Made by a program: the position numbers and the translations under genes
The notes under the pieces: model-generated
Databases searched by the model: none
Told to the model about the DNA's origin: nothing
Seen by the model: only the letters and a program-made list of their open reading frames with translations
Source: Candidatus Zhuqueibacterota bacterium
GTDB lineage: Bacteria; Zhuqueibacterota; Zhuqueibacteria; Residuimicrobiales; Krinioviventaceae
Length of the DNA stretch: 46,084 nt
Reading direction: 5' to 3'
NCBI GenBank assembly: GCA_016929295.1
Contig: JAFGJB010000086.1
Coordinates: forward strand, 1 to 46,084
Part shown: one piece after another, positions 8,901 to 16,146 of the stretch
Position numbering within the stretch: position 1 is the first letter of the stretch
How the letters are laid out: each line of letters begins with the position of its first letter

Positions 8901-9456
8901 CTTTTTAGCCAGTCAACGGGCTGATTTACTCAAAGCGCGAAAAAATCTGGTTGAGACCATTGATATTATCAATAAAACGGCTCGGGAAAAGTTTCTCGAA
9001 ACCTTTGAAAATGTTCAGAAAAATTTCGCCAGCGTCTTTAAAACTTTTTTTGAAGGTGGCCGCGCCAGCCTCATCCTGCGCGAAGGCAATGATCCGCTGG
9101 AAGCAGATATCGACATTTACGCCGCTCCGGGTGGCAAAAAGCCGACGTCCCTGCAGCTGTTATCCGGCGGCGAAAAATCACTGACCGCGGTCTCTCTCTT
9201 GTTCGCAATCTATTTGGTTAAGCCGAGTCCATTTTGTATCTTTGATGAAGTTGATGCACCACTCGATGATAAAAACGTCCAACGTTTTGCCAACGCTCTG
9301 CAAGAATATGCACATAATACACAGTTCATCGTTGTAACCCATAACAAATTGACGATGCGCGCTGCTGATCAGCTTTATGGCGTCACCATGCAGGAGGAAG
9401 GGGTCTCGCAAGTTGTGTCCGTCAGATTTGAGTCTGCTCAACAATATGCCGCATAG
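5902..9456 (+). CDS. smc: chromosome segregation ATPase SMC
   Basis: A full-length 1184-residue SMC, the usual size. It has an N-terminal ABC half-ATPase with Walker A GPNGCGKSN at residues 31-39, then a long coiled coil with heptad Glu/Arg/Gln/Leu texture. A hinge lies at about residues 500-660 (GTVANVLHVQ through VLGHWGLIRGG), followed by the returning coiled coil. The C-terminal ATPase half has signature LSGGEKS from residue 1087 and Walker B FCIFDEVDAPLD with D1115 and E1116. It dimerises and, with ScpA/ScpB, organises and segregates the chromosome. The start is a GTG at 5902, with AGAGG only 3 nt upstream. MKLSELNIVGFKSFA is the canonical SMC N-terminus, so this start is kept despite the tight spacing. 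Confidence 0.98.
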   Translation: MKLSELNIVGFKSFAKKTNLLLHDGMTAIVGPNGCGKSNIVDAIRWVMGEQRSSVLRGEKMDNVIFSGSGSAKAVGMAEVSLKIENSKNVLPIDCAEVVVTRRLFRSGESHYLLNGNHVRLKDIMDLFMDSGLSGQSYSVIELAQVEKILNGEPEERRKIFEEAAGITKFKQRRKLTFRKLEATEKDLVRVEDIMSEVEKTVRSLKRQVSRAQRYQTLATDLKELDIQLAIHDYTVLLNELDPLRARLDLSVNDREKAAASLANYDATYEELRRSLLELERRLSEVQGSCNQHARDMQKFEERVLVNSERIRSLKEMQDRYVSERAALVARRAELQQALENTGHTAKEAKNQLEAAQEEQRTTLRYFQEIRQKFEEKRAQVKDSEAEILFCREELSKKQNEGERLRATEENLSQRLVQIEQDIDHYRGRSEALQEKLEIVRRDEKTSATTLGSLQQQFAAASHKVDDAKAALDRLNKADLQDRNRIEVVENNAAMIRKVLENYQDYPTGVRFLAAHSSDNFTYEGTVANVLHVQQQHRTAISAALGDAATYMIVKDNKSAYAGISLLQQDRKGVVSFLPLESIQQRNASHPAVDDLGVIGWADEIIRCDDRYAPIVAALLGDFLVVQDMATANRVYRTLSQSQVNMVTLSGEVLGHWGLIRGGSYSKRQSDIVGRQEELQQFQQEIEMLQENVARRSSQIAGRQAEQQEAKRRAEELSAEIKKVEKELGELRVTLARLVYEDQSIKETVAQVETEKGQLLDRVGQLGQNLKSQDGHAQALLERRSELSRTLYQQQEELSAIEEQQNQIAERLQAVQVNVATLQGAFDSSQRESDSVRTQMAEISRMIESRDSENVHAAKEIEELAEVNLEYEERIAELKSTLAELQTQLEKLKDEQYETNVKTAEQEKLIRSLRNENQTLSESVHSIELRVSELKMRAQNLAERIRQEYDFQLKRDFVVGEFDGESKRARIEEIKEQIKSIGPVNLLALKEYEQEKERFDFLASQRADLLKARKNLVETIDIINKTAREKFLETFENVQKNFASVFKTFFEGGRASLILREGNDPLEADIDIYAAPGGKKPTSLQLLSGGEKSLTAVSLLFAIYLVKPSPFCIFDEVDAPLDDKNVQRFANALQEYAHNTQFIVVTHNKLTMRAADQLYGVTMQEEGVSQVVSVRFESAQQYAA

Positions 9457-9481
9457 GTCTTTTCTCCAGTCAGGAGGTCAT

Positions 9482-10930
9482 ATGAAAACCGCGCTTTACA
9501 CTTTCGCTATGACAGTGGTGATGTCCGTTTTTTCCCTTTGGGCCCAGGACGCGGCGCCTCTAGTCGATGCGGAAGAGCCTGAACAGCGAAGATTTACTTT
9601 TACGGCAGATTGGAACAGATTCCGCGCTGCCGATTCTCTCATTTACCTCGAATATACGGCCGCCATTGCCCGCAGTGTGCTGACCTATCAAAAGCAGGCG
9701 GACGGCTCATTCATGGCCGAGATCCTTGTCGAGTCGCATATTTCCCAAGGTGATTCCGTTCTCTTTGCCAAAAATTGGCGTTCCCGCGATATGATCGAGG
9801 CGCTGGATGCGCAATCCATGAGTCTGGTCATTCCGATCATCAACTATTTCATGGTACCCGCCGGCGACTATTTTCTCGAACTCAAAGTGACCGATCAATT
9901 TGGCGATAGCCGCGCCCAGAGCATCAAGTTTCAAATCACCGCGACACCATTTACCGATGGTCTGTCCATCAGCGATACGCAATTGGCGACAACCATTCAA
10001 CGCGATGACGCCGAGGGCGCTTTCACCAAAAATGGCTACAAGGTCATGCCGAATCCAAGCTCTGTCTATGGCATAGGCTTGCCAATCCTCTATACATATA
10101 ACGAGATATACAATCTGGTGGACGGCACTTCAGAGGATGGGCAAAAATATACCCTGTCCTACCAGGTTCTCGATAATGATGGCAATGAAGTGAAAAAATT
10201 TCCTGATCGCGTTCGAAACAAACCGGGTCAGTCGTCGGTCGCTGTGAATAATCTCAATGTTGTCACGCTTGTTTCCGGCACCTACACGCTTGTGGTCACC
10301 GTGACCGATCACGAGAATGGCCGCAAAGCCATGACCGCGCGCAAGTTTTTTGTCTATCGGCAGGACGATTTTGCCGAGGGTGGCGCTGCCTTTCAAAAAG
10401 TTGCCGAGAAGAGCGAAGGAAGCGGCAGCCCCGGTCTGGATGCAAGCCGTTATGACGCCATGACTGAAGAGGAATTGGATCTCGAGTTCGATCAGGCAAA
10501 GTACATTGCCGAAAGAGAAGAGGTTCGAACATGGGGACGACTCAATCTGGATGGAAAACGCGAGTATATCAAGGAGTTTTGGGCGAAGCGAGATGAGACG
10601 CCCGCGACGCCGGCAAATGAATTCAAGAGCGACTATCTTGGTCGCGTACAACTGGTGAACCAGATGTTTCGTGGCGCCTTCACCGAGGGATGGAAGAGTG
10701 ATCGGGGACGCGTCATGTTAGTCTACGGCAAGCCGGATGAAATCGAACGATTCCCGGCCAGCAGCGATGCAAAAGAATATCACTACTGGCATTACTATGC
10801 CATTCAGGGCGGCATCCAGTTCATCTTTGTCGACAAACGAGGCATGAGCGACCTGGAGCTGGTGCATTCGACGGCGCGCGGCGAGCTCTATGATCCTGAC
10901 TGGCAGCGGTGGATCGATCCCAACTATTGA
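9482..10930 (+). CDS. GWxTD domain-containing secreted protein
   Basis: A 482-residue protein with a signal peptide (about residues 1-21, ending SLWAQD), a beta-rich middle region (about 40-310) with two Ig-like-looking repeats, and a C-terminal GWxTD domain (about 355-480). The domain shows GKREYIKEFWAKRDETPATP, then YLGRVQLVNQMFRG, the motif EGWKSDRGRVMLVYGKPDEI and QFIFVDKRG. The name-giving motif is here GWKSD, with Ser in place of Thr. The family is common in FCB and Acidobacteria genomes and has no established biochemical role. The ATG at 9482 has GGAGG at 9473-9477; the longer frame from 9377 overlaps smc and is rejected. It follows smc by 25 nt and ends at a strong terminator, so it probably shares the smc transcript. 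Confidence 0.9.
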   Translation: MKTALYTFAMTVVMSVFSLWAQDAAPLVDAEEPEQRRFTFTADWNRFRAADSLIYLEYTAAIARSVLTYQKQADGSFMAEILVESHISQGDSVLFAKNWRSRDMIEALDAQSMSLVIPIINYFMVPAGDYFLELKVTDQFGDSRAQSIKFQITATPFTDGLSISDTQLATTIQRDDAEGAFTKNGYKVMPNPSSVYGIGLPILYTYNEIYNLVDGTSEDGQKYTLSYQVLDNDGNEVKKFPDRVRNKPGQSSVAVNNLNVVTLVSGTYTLVVTVTDHENGRKAMTARKFFVYRQDDFAEGGAAFQKVAEKSEGSGSPGLDASRYDAMTEEELDLEFDQAKYIAEREEVRTWGRLNLDGKREYIKEFWAKRDETPATPANEFKSDYLGRVQLVNQMFRGAFTEGWKSDRGRVMLVYGKPDEIERFPASSDAKEYHYWHYYAIQGGIQFIFVDKRGMSDLELVHSTARGELYDPDWQRWIDPNY

Positions 10931-10936
10931 GTTCTG

Positions 10937-10962
10937 GCCGCTATTCGTAGCGGCTTTTTTTT
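10937..10962 (+). terminator. intrinsic terminator after the GWxTD gene
   Basis: A perfect 7-bp stem GCCGCTA (10937-10943) and TAGCGGC (10948-10954) with a stable TTCG tetraloop is followed immediately by eight T residues (10955-10962). It lies 6 nt after the stop codon and closes the smc/GWxTD transcription unit. Confidence 0.93.
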
Positions 10963-11024
10963 GTCACCCATCATCACTCCTGGCCGAATAGCGATGGGCA
11001 AAGACAAGGAGAGATAAAAATATG

Positions 11025-11053
11025 TTGGTTATATGGCCGCAAGCGTTTATATT
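11025..11053 (+). promoter_or_regulatory. candidate sigma70-type promoter of glgC
   Basis: TTGGTT (11025-11030), a 17-nt spacer and TATATT (11048-11053). The -10 matches the consensus at 5 of 6 positions and the -35 at 3 of 6. Position supports it: it follows a strong terminator and lies 70 nt before the glgC start. Confidence 0.38.
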
Positions 11054-11123
11054 ATTCTGGAGCGGCATGGTGCGGAGTTAGTCCTCACAAAACGTGACGG
11101 GAACTCTAAGCAGGGAGAGAGCA

Positions 11124-12416
11124 ATGCGAGCAGTCATAGCTATTATTTTAGGTGGCGGCCGAGGATCACGTTTATACCCTTTGACAAAACTTCGCGCCAA
11201 ACCCGCTGTGCCAATTGCCGGCAAATATCGGCTGATTGACATCCCGGTGAGTAATTGCATCAATTCCGGCATCCGCAAGATCTATGTGCTGACTCAGTTT
11301 AATTCAGCGTCCCTTAATCGACATCTCAGCCTCACCTACAACTTTGGTCCCTTCTCGGAGGGTTTCGTAGAAGTCCTTGCCGCTCAACAGACGCCGGACA
11401 GCGAAGCCTGGTTCCAGGGCACCGCCGATGCTGTTCGACGCGTCATGCGTCACGTACTGAATTATCATGCGACAGAATACCTTGTCCTCGGCGGCGATCA
11501 TCTCTATCGCATGGATTATCGCAAGTTCATCGATTTTCATCGTCACGAACATGCCGATCTCACTATACCGGTCATCGCTGTGGATGAAGAACGGGCCGGC
11601 GGATTTGGATTGATCAAGACCGACGAACAAAATAATGTCATCGAGTTTAGCGAAAAGCCGTCCGGCGACGCCCTGAAAGCGATGGCGGTTGACACCACCA
11701 GGCTGGGTCTGGACGAAAAGGAAGCTGAACGCCGTCCTTACATCGCCTCTATGGGCATCTATGCTTTCAAACGGGGTGTGATGCAACAATTGCTGGATCA
11801 CGATCCAAGTCAGAGAGATTTTGGCCGCGAAATTATTCCCGCTGCCATCAAGGATTATAAAGTCAAAGCCTATCTTTTTGATGATTATTGGGAGGATATT
11901 GGCACCATCGATGCATTTTTTAACGCCAACATGGCGCTCGTCAAATATCCCAAACCCACTTTTTCTTTTTATCACCCGAACGCCCCCATCTATACGCGAC
12001 AACGCTTTTTGCCGCCGTGCAAATTTGTCAATTGCGATATCGTCGAGTCATTGATTGCCGAGGGTTGTATCATCAGCAAAGCCAAGATCAGCAAATCCAT
12101 CATTGGTATTCGAACGCCGATCGATGAGGGCTGCGAAATAAATTCCTGCCTCATCATGGGTTGTGATTTTTTTCAGTTTTATCCGGATCGACAGTCGGAC
12201 GTGGCGGCCGGCGTCGTGCCGACGGGCATTGGAAAAAATACCATCATCAATAGAGCGATCATTGATAAAAACGCCCGCATTGGCAGAAACGTGCAAATCG
12301 TCAACAAGGCGGGCGCCGTTGATGATGGCACACATGAAACGGAGGGGTGGTACATCCGCGACGGCGTGGTCGTCATTTTGAAAGATGCGACCATTCCGGA
12401 CAACACGGTGATCTGA
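11124..12416 (+). CDS. glgC: glucose-1-phosphate adenylyltransferase
   Basis: A 430-residue ADP-glucose pyrophosphorylase: ATP + glucose-1-P gives ADP-glucose + PPi, the committed step of glycogen synthesis. Motifs are the nucleotide loop LGGGRGSRLYPLTKLRAKPA near the N-terminus, SNCINSGIRKIYVLTQFNS, WFQGTADAVRR, GGDHLYRMDY, EFSEKPSG (sugar-phosphate-binding Lys) and SMGIYAF. A left-handed beta-helix follows (IDEGCEINSCLIMGCDFF, GKNTIINRAIIDKNARIG). Length and C-terminus are of the plant/cyanobacterial kind rather than the enterobacterial one. The ATG at 11124 has GGGAGAGA at 11113-11120; the longer GTG frame at 11094 lacks an RBS. No glgA or glgB is in the window. Confidence 0.96.
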   Translation: MRAVIAIILGGGRGSRLYPLTKLRAKPAVPIAGKYRLIDIPVSNCINSGIRKIYVLTQFNSASLNRHLSLTYNFGPFSEGFVEVLAAQQTPDSEAWFQGTADAVRRVMRHVLNYHATEYLVLGGDHLYRMDYRKFIDFHRHEHADLTIPVIAVDEERAGGFGLIKTDEQNNVIEFSEKPSGDALKAMAVDTTRLGLDEKEAERRPYIASMGIYAFKRGVMQQLLDHDPSQRDFGREIIPAAIKDYKVKAYLFDDYWEDIGTIDAFFNANMALVKYPKPTFSFYHPNAPIYTRQRFLPPCKFVNCDIVESLIAEGCIISKAKISKSIIGIRTPIDEGCEINSCLIMGCDFFQFYPDRQSDVAAGVVPTGIGKNTIINRAIIDKNARIGRNVQIVNKAGAVDDGTHETEGWYIRDGVVVILKDATIPDNTVI

Positions 12417-12532
12417 TCAAGCCCGTTATTTTTGCGACGACTCCGCCTGGAGTTGATTTAGCTCTGCCATCCATGCTGCCGCGAGAGCGAGGTTATAGAG
12501 TTTACTGAAGAATATGAAAGGATCAATCGACC

Positions 12533-13516
12533 ATGAAACGACGCACTGTAAATGTCGGTGGTGAACAAATAGAGGTGATGATGCCGGAAAAACGCACTCT
12601 GCTGCTCATCGCAGTCGGCATCCTCGCCGCGTGGATCGTATTTTCGTCGGTTTACACCGTTGATGCTGATGAAGTCGGTGTCATTCAACGATTTGGCAAG
12701 TATACGAGAACAACTGAACCTGGCCTGAATTTCAAGTTGCCCTGGGGCATTGAAGCAGTGAACAAAGTCAAAGTGCAACGGGTGTTCAAGGAAGAATTCG
12801 GCTTCCGCACGGTCAGCAGCGGTGTGCGGAGCGAGTACTCGAATGCAGATTTTTCCAGCGAATCCCTCATGTTGACCGGCGATTTAAACGCGGCGTTGGT
12901 CGAATGGATTGTTCAATACCGTATTAAAGATGCAGTCGCCTATCTTTTTCAAGTCCGTAATGTTGAAAAAACCATTCGCTATGTGTCAGAATCCATCGTG
13001 CGCCAGGTTGTCGGTGACAACAGCGTTGATGAGGTCATCACTGTTCGCCGACAAGATATTGCTCCTGAGGTGAAAGATCTCATGCAAAAACTGTTGGACG
13101 AATATGAAACGGGAATAGATATTGTCACGGTCAATCTACAGGATGTTAACCCGCCTGAAAAAGTTCAACCGGCCTTCAATGAGGTGAATGAAGCGGAACA
13201 GGAGAAAGAGCGCATTGTCAACGAAGCTCTGCAGGCGTACAACAGCGCCATCCCCAAGGCCAAAGGCGAAGCCGAGCAACAGATTCTGGAGGCTGAGGGT
13301 TATGCCACCAATCGCGTCAATCGGGCGATAGGCGATGCGGAAAAGTTTATGGCCGTATGGCGTGAGTATAACAAGGCGCAGGATGTGACAAGGAGACGAC
13401 TCTATCTGGAGATGATGCAGGATGTTTTGCCACAATCGGACAAAAAATATATCGTCGATGAGGATCTCAAATCTTTTCTCCCTCTTCTGCAGCTCGGGAA
13501 AGGAGGGGCACAATGA
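12533..13516 (+). CDS. hflK: HflK, FtsH protease activity modulator
   Basis: A 327-residue SPFH/prohibitin-family membrane protein. One N-terminal TM helix (about residues 22-43, RTLLLIAVGILAAWIVFSSV) is followed by the SPFH domain with VDADEVGVIQRFGKYTRTTE and PGLNFKLPWGIEAV. The C-terminal coiled coil is Ala/Glu-rich (AYNSAIPKAKGEAEQQILEA). With HflC it forms a membrane complex around FtsH and limits its proteolysis. It is shorter than E. coli HflK and lacks the long Gly-rich N-terminal tail. GAAAGGA at 12516-12522 serves the ATG at 12533. Its stop overlaps the hflC start (ATGA at 13513-13516), so the two are translationally coupled. Confidence 0.95.
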   Translation: MKRRTVNVGGEQIEVMMPEKRTLLLIAVGILAAWIVFSSVYTVDADEVGVIQRFGKYTRTTEPGLNFKLPWGIEAVNKVKVQRVFKEEFGFRTVSSGVRSEYSNADFSSESLMLTGDLNAALVEWIVQYRIKDAVAYLFQVRNVEKTIRYVSESIVRQVVGDNSVDEVITVRRQDIAPEVKDLMQKLLDEYETGIDIVTVNLQDVNPPEKVQPAFNEVNEAEQEKERIVNEALQAYNSAIPKAKGEAEQQILEAEGYATNRVNRAIGDAEKFMAVWREYNKAQDVTRRRLYLEMMQDVLPQSDKKYIVDEDLKSFLPLLQLGKGGAQ

Positions 13517-14454
13517 AAAATCCAAGATTGACACTCATACTTTTGGCCATTTTCATCGGCGTCATCATGGTGTCGCAAACGCTGTACACGGTCGATGAGA
13601 CCGAACAGGCCATCATCACCATGTTCGGCGAACCGCGCGGTGAACCTGTCAAAGATGCCGGACTGCATCTAAAACTGCCATTCATCCACAAAGCCATATT
13701 TTTTGAAAAGCGCATCATGGAATGGGACGGAAATCAAAATGAAATTCCGACCTCGGACAAGCGATATCTTTTGGTGGACACATTTGCGCGCTGGCGCATT
13801 GTCGATCCGCTCAAATTTTTTCAGTCGGTGAACAACGAGGAAAAGGCACAAAGCCGACTGGATGATATCATTGACGGCATTACGCGCGACTATATCAGCA
13901 AAAATTTGCTCATCGAAGTGGTGCGAAGTTCCAATCGGGAGATGGAGATTTCAACCGAAGGCGAGACGAGTGCAAAGAATGCCGCGGATTCGCTGAAAAT
14001 TCGTCTGGGACGACTTGCCATCACCGACGCTATTTTGACCGAGGTGCAAAAAATCGTGCCGCAGTACGGCATCGAAGTGCTGGATATCCGCATCAAGCAG
14101 GTGAATTATAATATGGATGTGCGCGAAAAGGTGTTCGACCGTATGATCTCCGAACGCCAACGGATCGCCCAGCTCTATCGTTCAGAAGGCATGGGACGCA
14201 AGGCGCAAATTGAAGGAAAAATGCAAAAAGAGCTCAACCAGATTCGGTCCGAAGCTTATCGCACCGCGCAGCAAATCAAGGGTAAGGCCGATGCGGAAGC
14301 AACGCAAATATACGCCGATGCATTCTCCCGTGATCCTGAATTTTATTCTTTGTTGCAAACGCTCGAAAGCTACCGTCAGACGATCGATACCTCCAGCACG
14401 CTGATCTTGAGCACGGATTCAGAGTATTGGAAATATCTCAAGAAGGGCAGATGA
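13513..14454 (+). CDS. hflC: HflC, FtsH protease activity modulator
   Basis: A 313-residue SPFH-family partner of HflK. N-terminal TM helix at about residues 6-24 (LTLILLAIFIGVIMVSQTL), then VDETEQAIITMFGEPRGEPV and GLHLKLPFIHKAIFFEKRI. The SPFH core has VDTFARWRIVDPLKFFQSVN. The helical tail carries REKVFDRMISERQRIAQLYR, GKAQ-type Ala/Glu repeats and KGKADAEATQIYADAFSRDP, which are family hallmarks. It follows hflK with a 4-nt ATGA overlap, indicating coupled translation for a stoichiometric complex. FtsH itself is not in the window. Confidence 0.95.
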   Translation: MKNPRLTLILLAIFIGVIMVSQTLYTVDETEQAIITMFGEPRGEPVKDAGLHLKLPFIHKAIFFEKRIMEWDGNQNEIPTSDKRYLLVDTFARWRIVDPLKFFQSVNNEEKAQSRLDDIIDGITRDYISKNLLIEVVRSSNREMEISTEGETSAKNAADSLKIRLGRLAITDAILTEVQKIVPQYGIEVLDIRIKQVNYNMDVREKVFDRMISERQRIAQLYRSEGMGRKAQIEGKMQKELNQIRSEAYRTAQQIKGKADAEATQIYADAFSRDPEFYSLLQTLESYRQTIDTSSTLILSTDSEYWKYLKKGR

Positions 14455-14472
14455 AAAAAGTGCGGAAACGAA

Positions 14473-15384
14473 ATGGTGAATAAAGCGATTATTACCGCAG
14501 CGGGCAGAGGGACTCGCCAATATCCCGCCTCCAATGCCGTCCAGAAAGAGCTTTTTCCGTTGGTTGATCGTGATGGCCTCGCCAAACCGACCATCCAGAT
14601 CATTGTCGAGGAAGCCATGCGCGCCGGCATTGAGAAAATTGCCATCATCGTCCAGCCGGGCGAGGAGAAACAGTTTCAAAACCATTTCAAAGGCTTGAGC
14701 GATGGCGAAAAAAAACCATTTCACGACAAGCCGAGGGAACTGGCGCAATCCGAACGTCTGGAAGAAATGCGTCGGGCGATAACCTATATTCACCAGACGG
14801 AGCAGCTTGGATTTGGCCATGCTGTCTATTGTGCGCAGCAGTGGGTCGGCCATGATCCGGTTCTGCTGATGTTGGGCGATCATATCTATCTGTCGCAGAC
14901 AGAGATCTCCTGCGCAGAACAGCTCGTGAATCTCTACGGGAGACTGCGAAAATCGATCATTGCCGTTCAACAAACGCCACTCCAGGAGCTTCATCTGTTT
15001 GGAACGGTCGCCGGCGTACCGTTGGATTCGCCGCGTGGGCTCTATCAATTGACGCGAATAATTGAAAAGCCGTCGCCGGAGATGGCCCGTCGCGAGTTGA
15101 TGATGCCCGACCTGGAACCCGATAATTTTCTCACTGTTTTTGGCTTGTACCTGCTCACGCCGACGATTTTTACGATTCTATCCGAGCATGTGCAACAGAA
15201 CGTTCGCGAAAGAGGAGAAATTCAGCTGACATCCGCGCTGGAGGTGCTCATCGAACGTGAAGGAGCAATTGGCTATCAAATCGCCGGCGAACGGCTCGAT
15301 ATGGGCACGCCATTAGGCTATCTGCAGACGCAATTCAAGCTCGCCCGGCACGGTGTGTTTGCCGGGTTCGAATCGATCCCATAA
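14473..15384 (+). CDS. galU: UTP-glucose-1-phosphate uridylyltransferase (GalU-type)
   Basis: A 303-residue nucleotidyltransferase: UTP + glucose-1-P gives UDP-glucose + PPi. Motifs are ITAAGRGTRQYPASNAVQKE (nucleotide loop), the ELFPLVD block, KPTIQIIVEEAMRAGIEKIA, QLGFGHAVYCAQQW (the GLGHAV-type uridine block), VLLMLGDHIYL and RIIEKPSPE. UDP-glucose could feed the polysaccharide operon that starts at 23037 as well as glycogen-related metabolism; this is inference. It starts 18 nt after hflC and may be the third gene of that operon. The loop reads GRGTRQYP rather than the common GLGTRFLP, so another sugar-1-phosphate specificity cannot be excluded. Confidence 0.87.
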   Translation: MVNKAIITAAGRGTRQYPASNAVQKELFPLVDRDGLAKPTIQIIVEEAMRAGIEKIAIIVQPGEEKQFQNHFKGLSDGEKKPFHDKPRELAQSERLEEMRRAITYIHQTEQLGFGHAVYCAQQWVGHDPVLLMLGDHIYLSQTEISCAEQLVNLYGRLRKSIIAVQQTPLQELHLFGTVAGVPLDSPRGLYQLTRIIEKPSPEMARRELMMPDLEPDNFLTVFGLYLLTPTIFTILSEHVQQNVRERGEIQLTSALEVLIEREGAIGYQIAGERLDMGTPLGYLQTQFKLARHGVFAGFESIP

Positions 15385-15486
15385 ATATAGCGGTGTGCCG
15401 CGACGCGATTGTTTTTCTCGTCTGGCAAAATGGCGTATAGTATATTGTCAAGCCAGCCACCATTCAAATTTTATCTGGATAGCCCT

Positions 15487-16128
15487 ATGTTGAGTGTAGC
15501 TGTCATCGTTGTTTTGTCCTATTTAATCGGTTCTTTTCCGACCAGCATCATCGTCGGCAAGATCCTCAAAGGCATCGATATCCGCGAACATGGCAGCGGC
15601 AATGCCGGCGGCACGAATGTCTTTCGCGTCCTCGGGGCTGGCCCCGGCATTTTCGTCATGTTGTTCGATGCATTGAAAGGTTTTATCGCCACTTTCTGGG
15701 TGTCTCGAATCGTCATCGATTCCATGCCCGACATCGGCATGATCATGATTGTCGCCGGCGTTTCGGCGATGCTGGGGCATATCTGGACGATCTTTGCCCG
15801 CTTTCGCGGCGGCAAAGGTGTCGGCACCGCCGCCGGCATGCTGGCGGCGCTCTTTCCCACGGCGTTGCTCATCTGCCTCGCCGTCTTTTTTGTTGTGCTG
15901 CTGATGAGCAGAATCGTCTCCATCAGCTCCATGGCTGCGGCCATCACATTGCCGATCACCCTGTCGGTCTTTCGCTATGTGTTGCATATGCCGGTGCAGA
16001 CATCGCTCTACGTCTTTAGTTTCATCGCCGCGGCCCTGATAATCTACACCCACCGTTCGAATATCAAACGACTGATGAACGGAACTGAAAATAAAATCGG
16101 CAAAAAGAAGAGCTCTTCGCGGTCGTAG
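15487..16128 (+). CDS. plsY: acyl-phosphate glycerol-3-phosphate acyltransferase PlsY
   Basis: A 213-residue integral membrane enzyme that transfers the acyl group from acyl-phosphate to glycerol-3-phosphate, the first step of phospholipid synthesis (with PlsX). The three family blocks are present: GSGNAGGTNVFRVLG, GHIWTIFARFRGGKGVGTAA (usual form GHxWPxFxxFxGGKGVAT, here with T and G variants) and THRSNIKRLMNGTENKIG. About five TM helices are visible. The ATG at 15487 gives a normal-length protein starting just before TM1; a longer frame from 15409 or 15430 would add an atypical tail. No strong RBS is seen for any of these starts, so the start is moderately certain. It converges on the next gene with an 18-nt gap. 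Confidence 0.93.
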   Translation: MLSVAVIVVLSYLIGSFPTSIIVGKILKGIDIREHGSGNAGGTNVFRVLGAGPGIFVMLFDALKGFIATFWVSRIVIDSMPDIGMIMIVAGVSAMLGHIWTIFARFRGGKGVGTAAGMLAALFPTALLICLAVFFVVLLMSRIVSISSMAAAITLPITLSVFRYVLHMPVQTSLYVFSFIAAALIIYTHRSNIKRLMNGTENKIGKKKSSSRS

Positions 16129-16146
16129 GTGAGCCGGCCCGAGCCA

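Noticed and set aside
11022-11081. A 19-codon frame with AAGGAG upstream, before glgC, as a leader peptide
   Set aside because: It overlaps the candidate -35/-10 pair at 11025-11053, shows no attenuator-type hairpin after it, and its composition (MLVIWPQAFILFWSGMVRS) shows no regulatory codon run.
12440-12453. Hairpin ACTCC/GGAGT after glgC as a terminator
   Set aside because: Only a 5-bp stem with no proper T-run; too weak to claim.
15390-15401. Hairpin GCGG/CCGC after galU as a terminator
   Set aside because: Only 4 bp, and the T5 run lies 10 nt further on.
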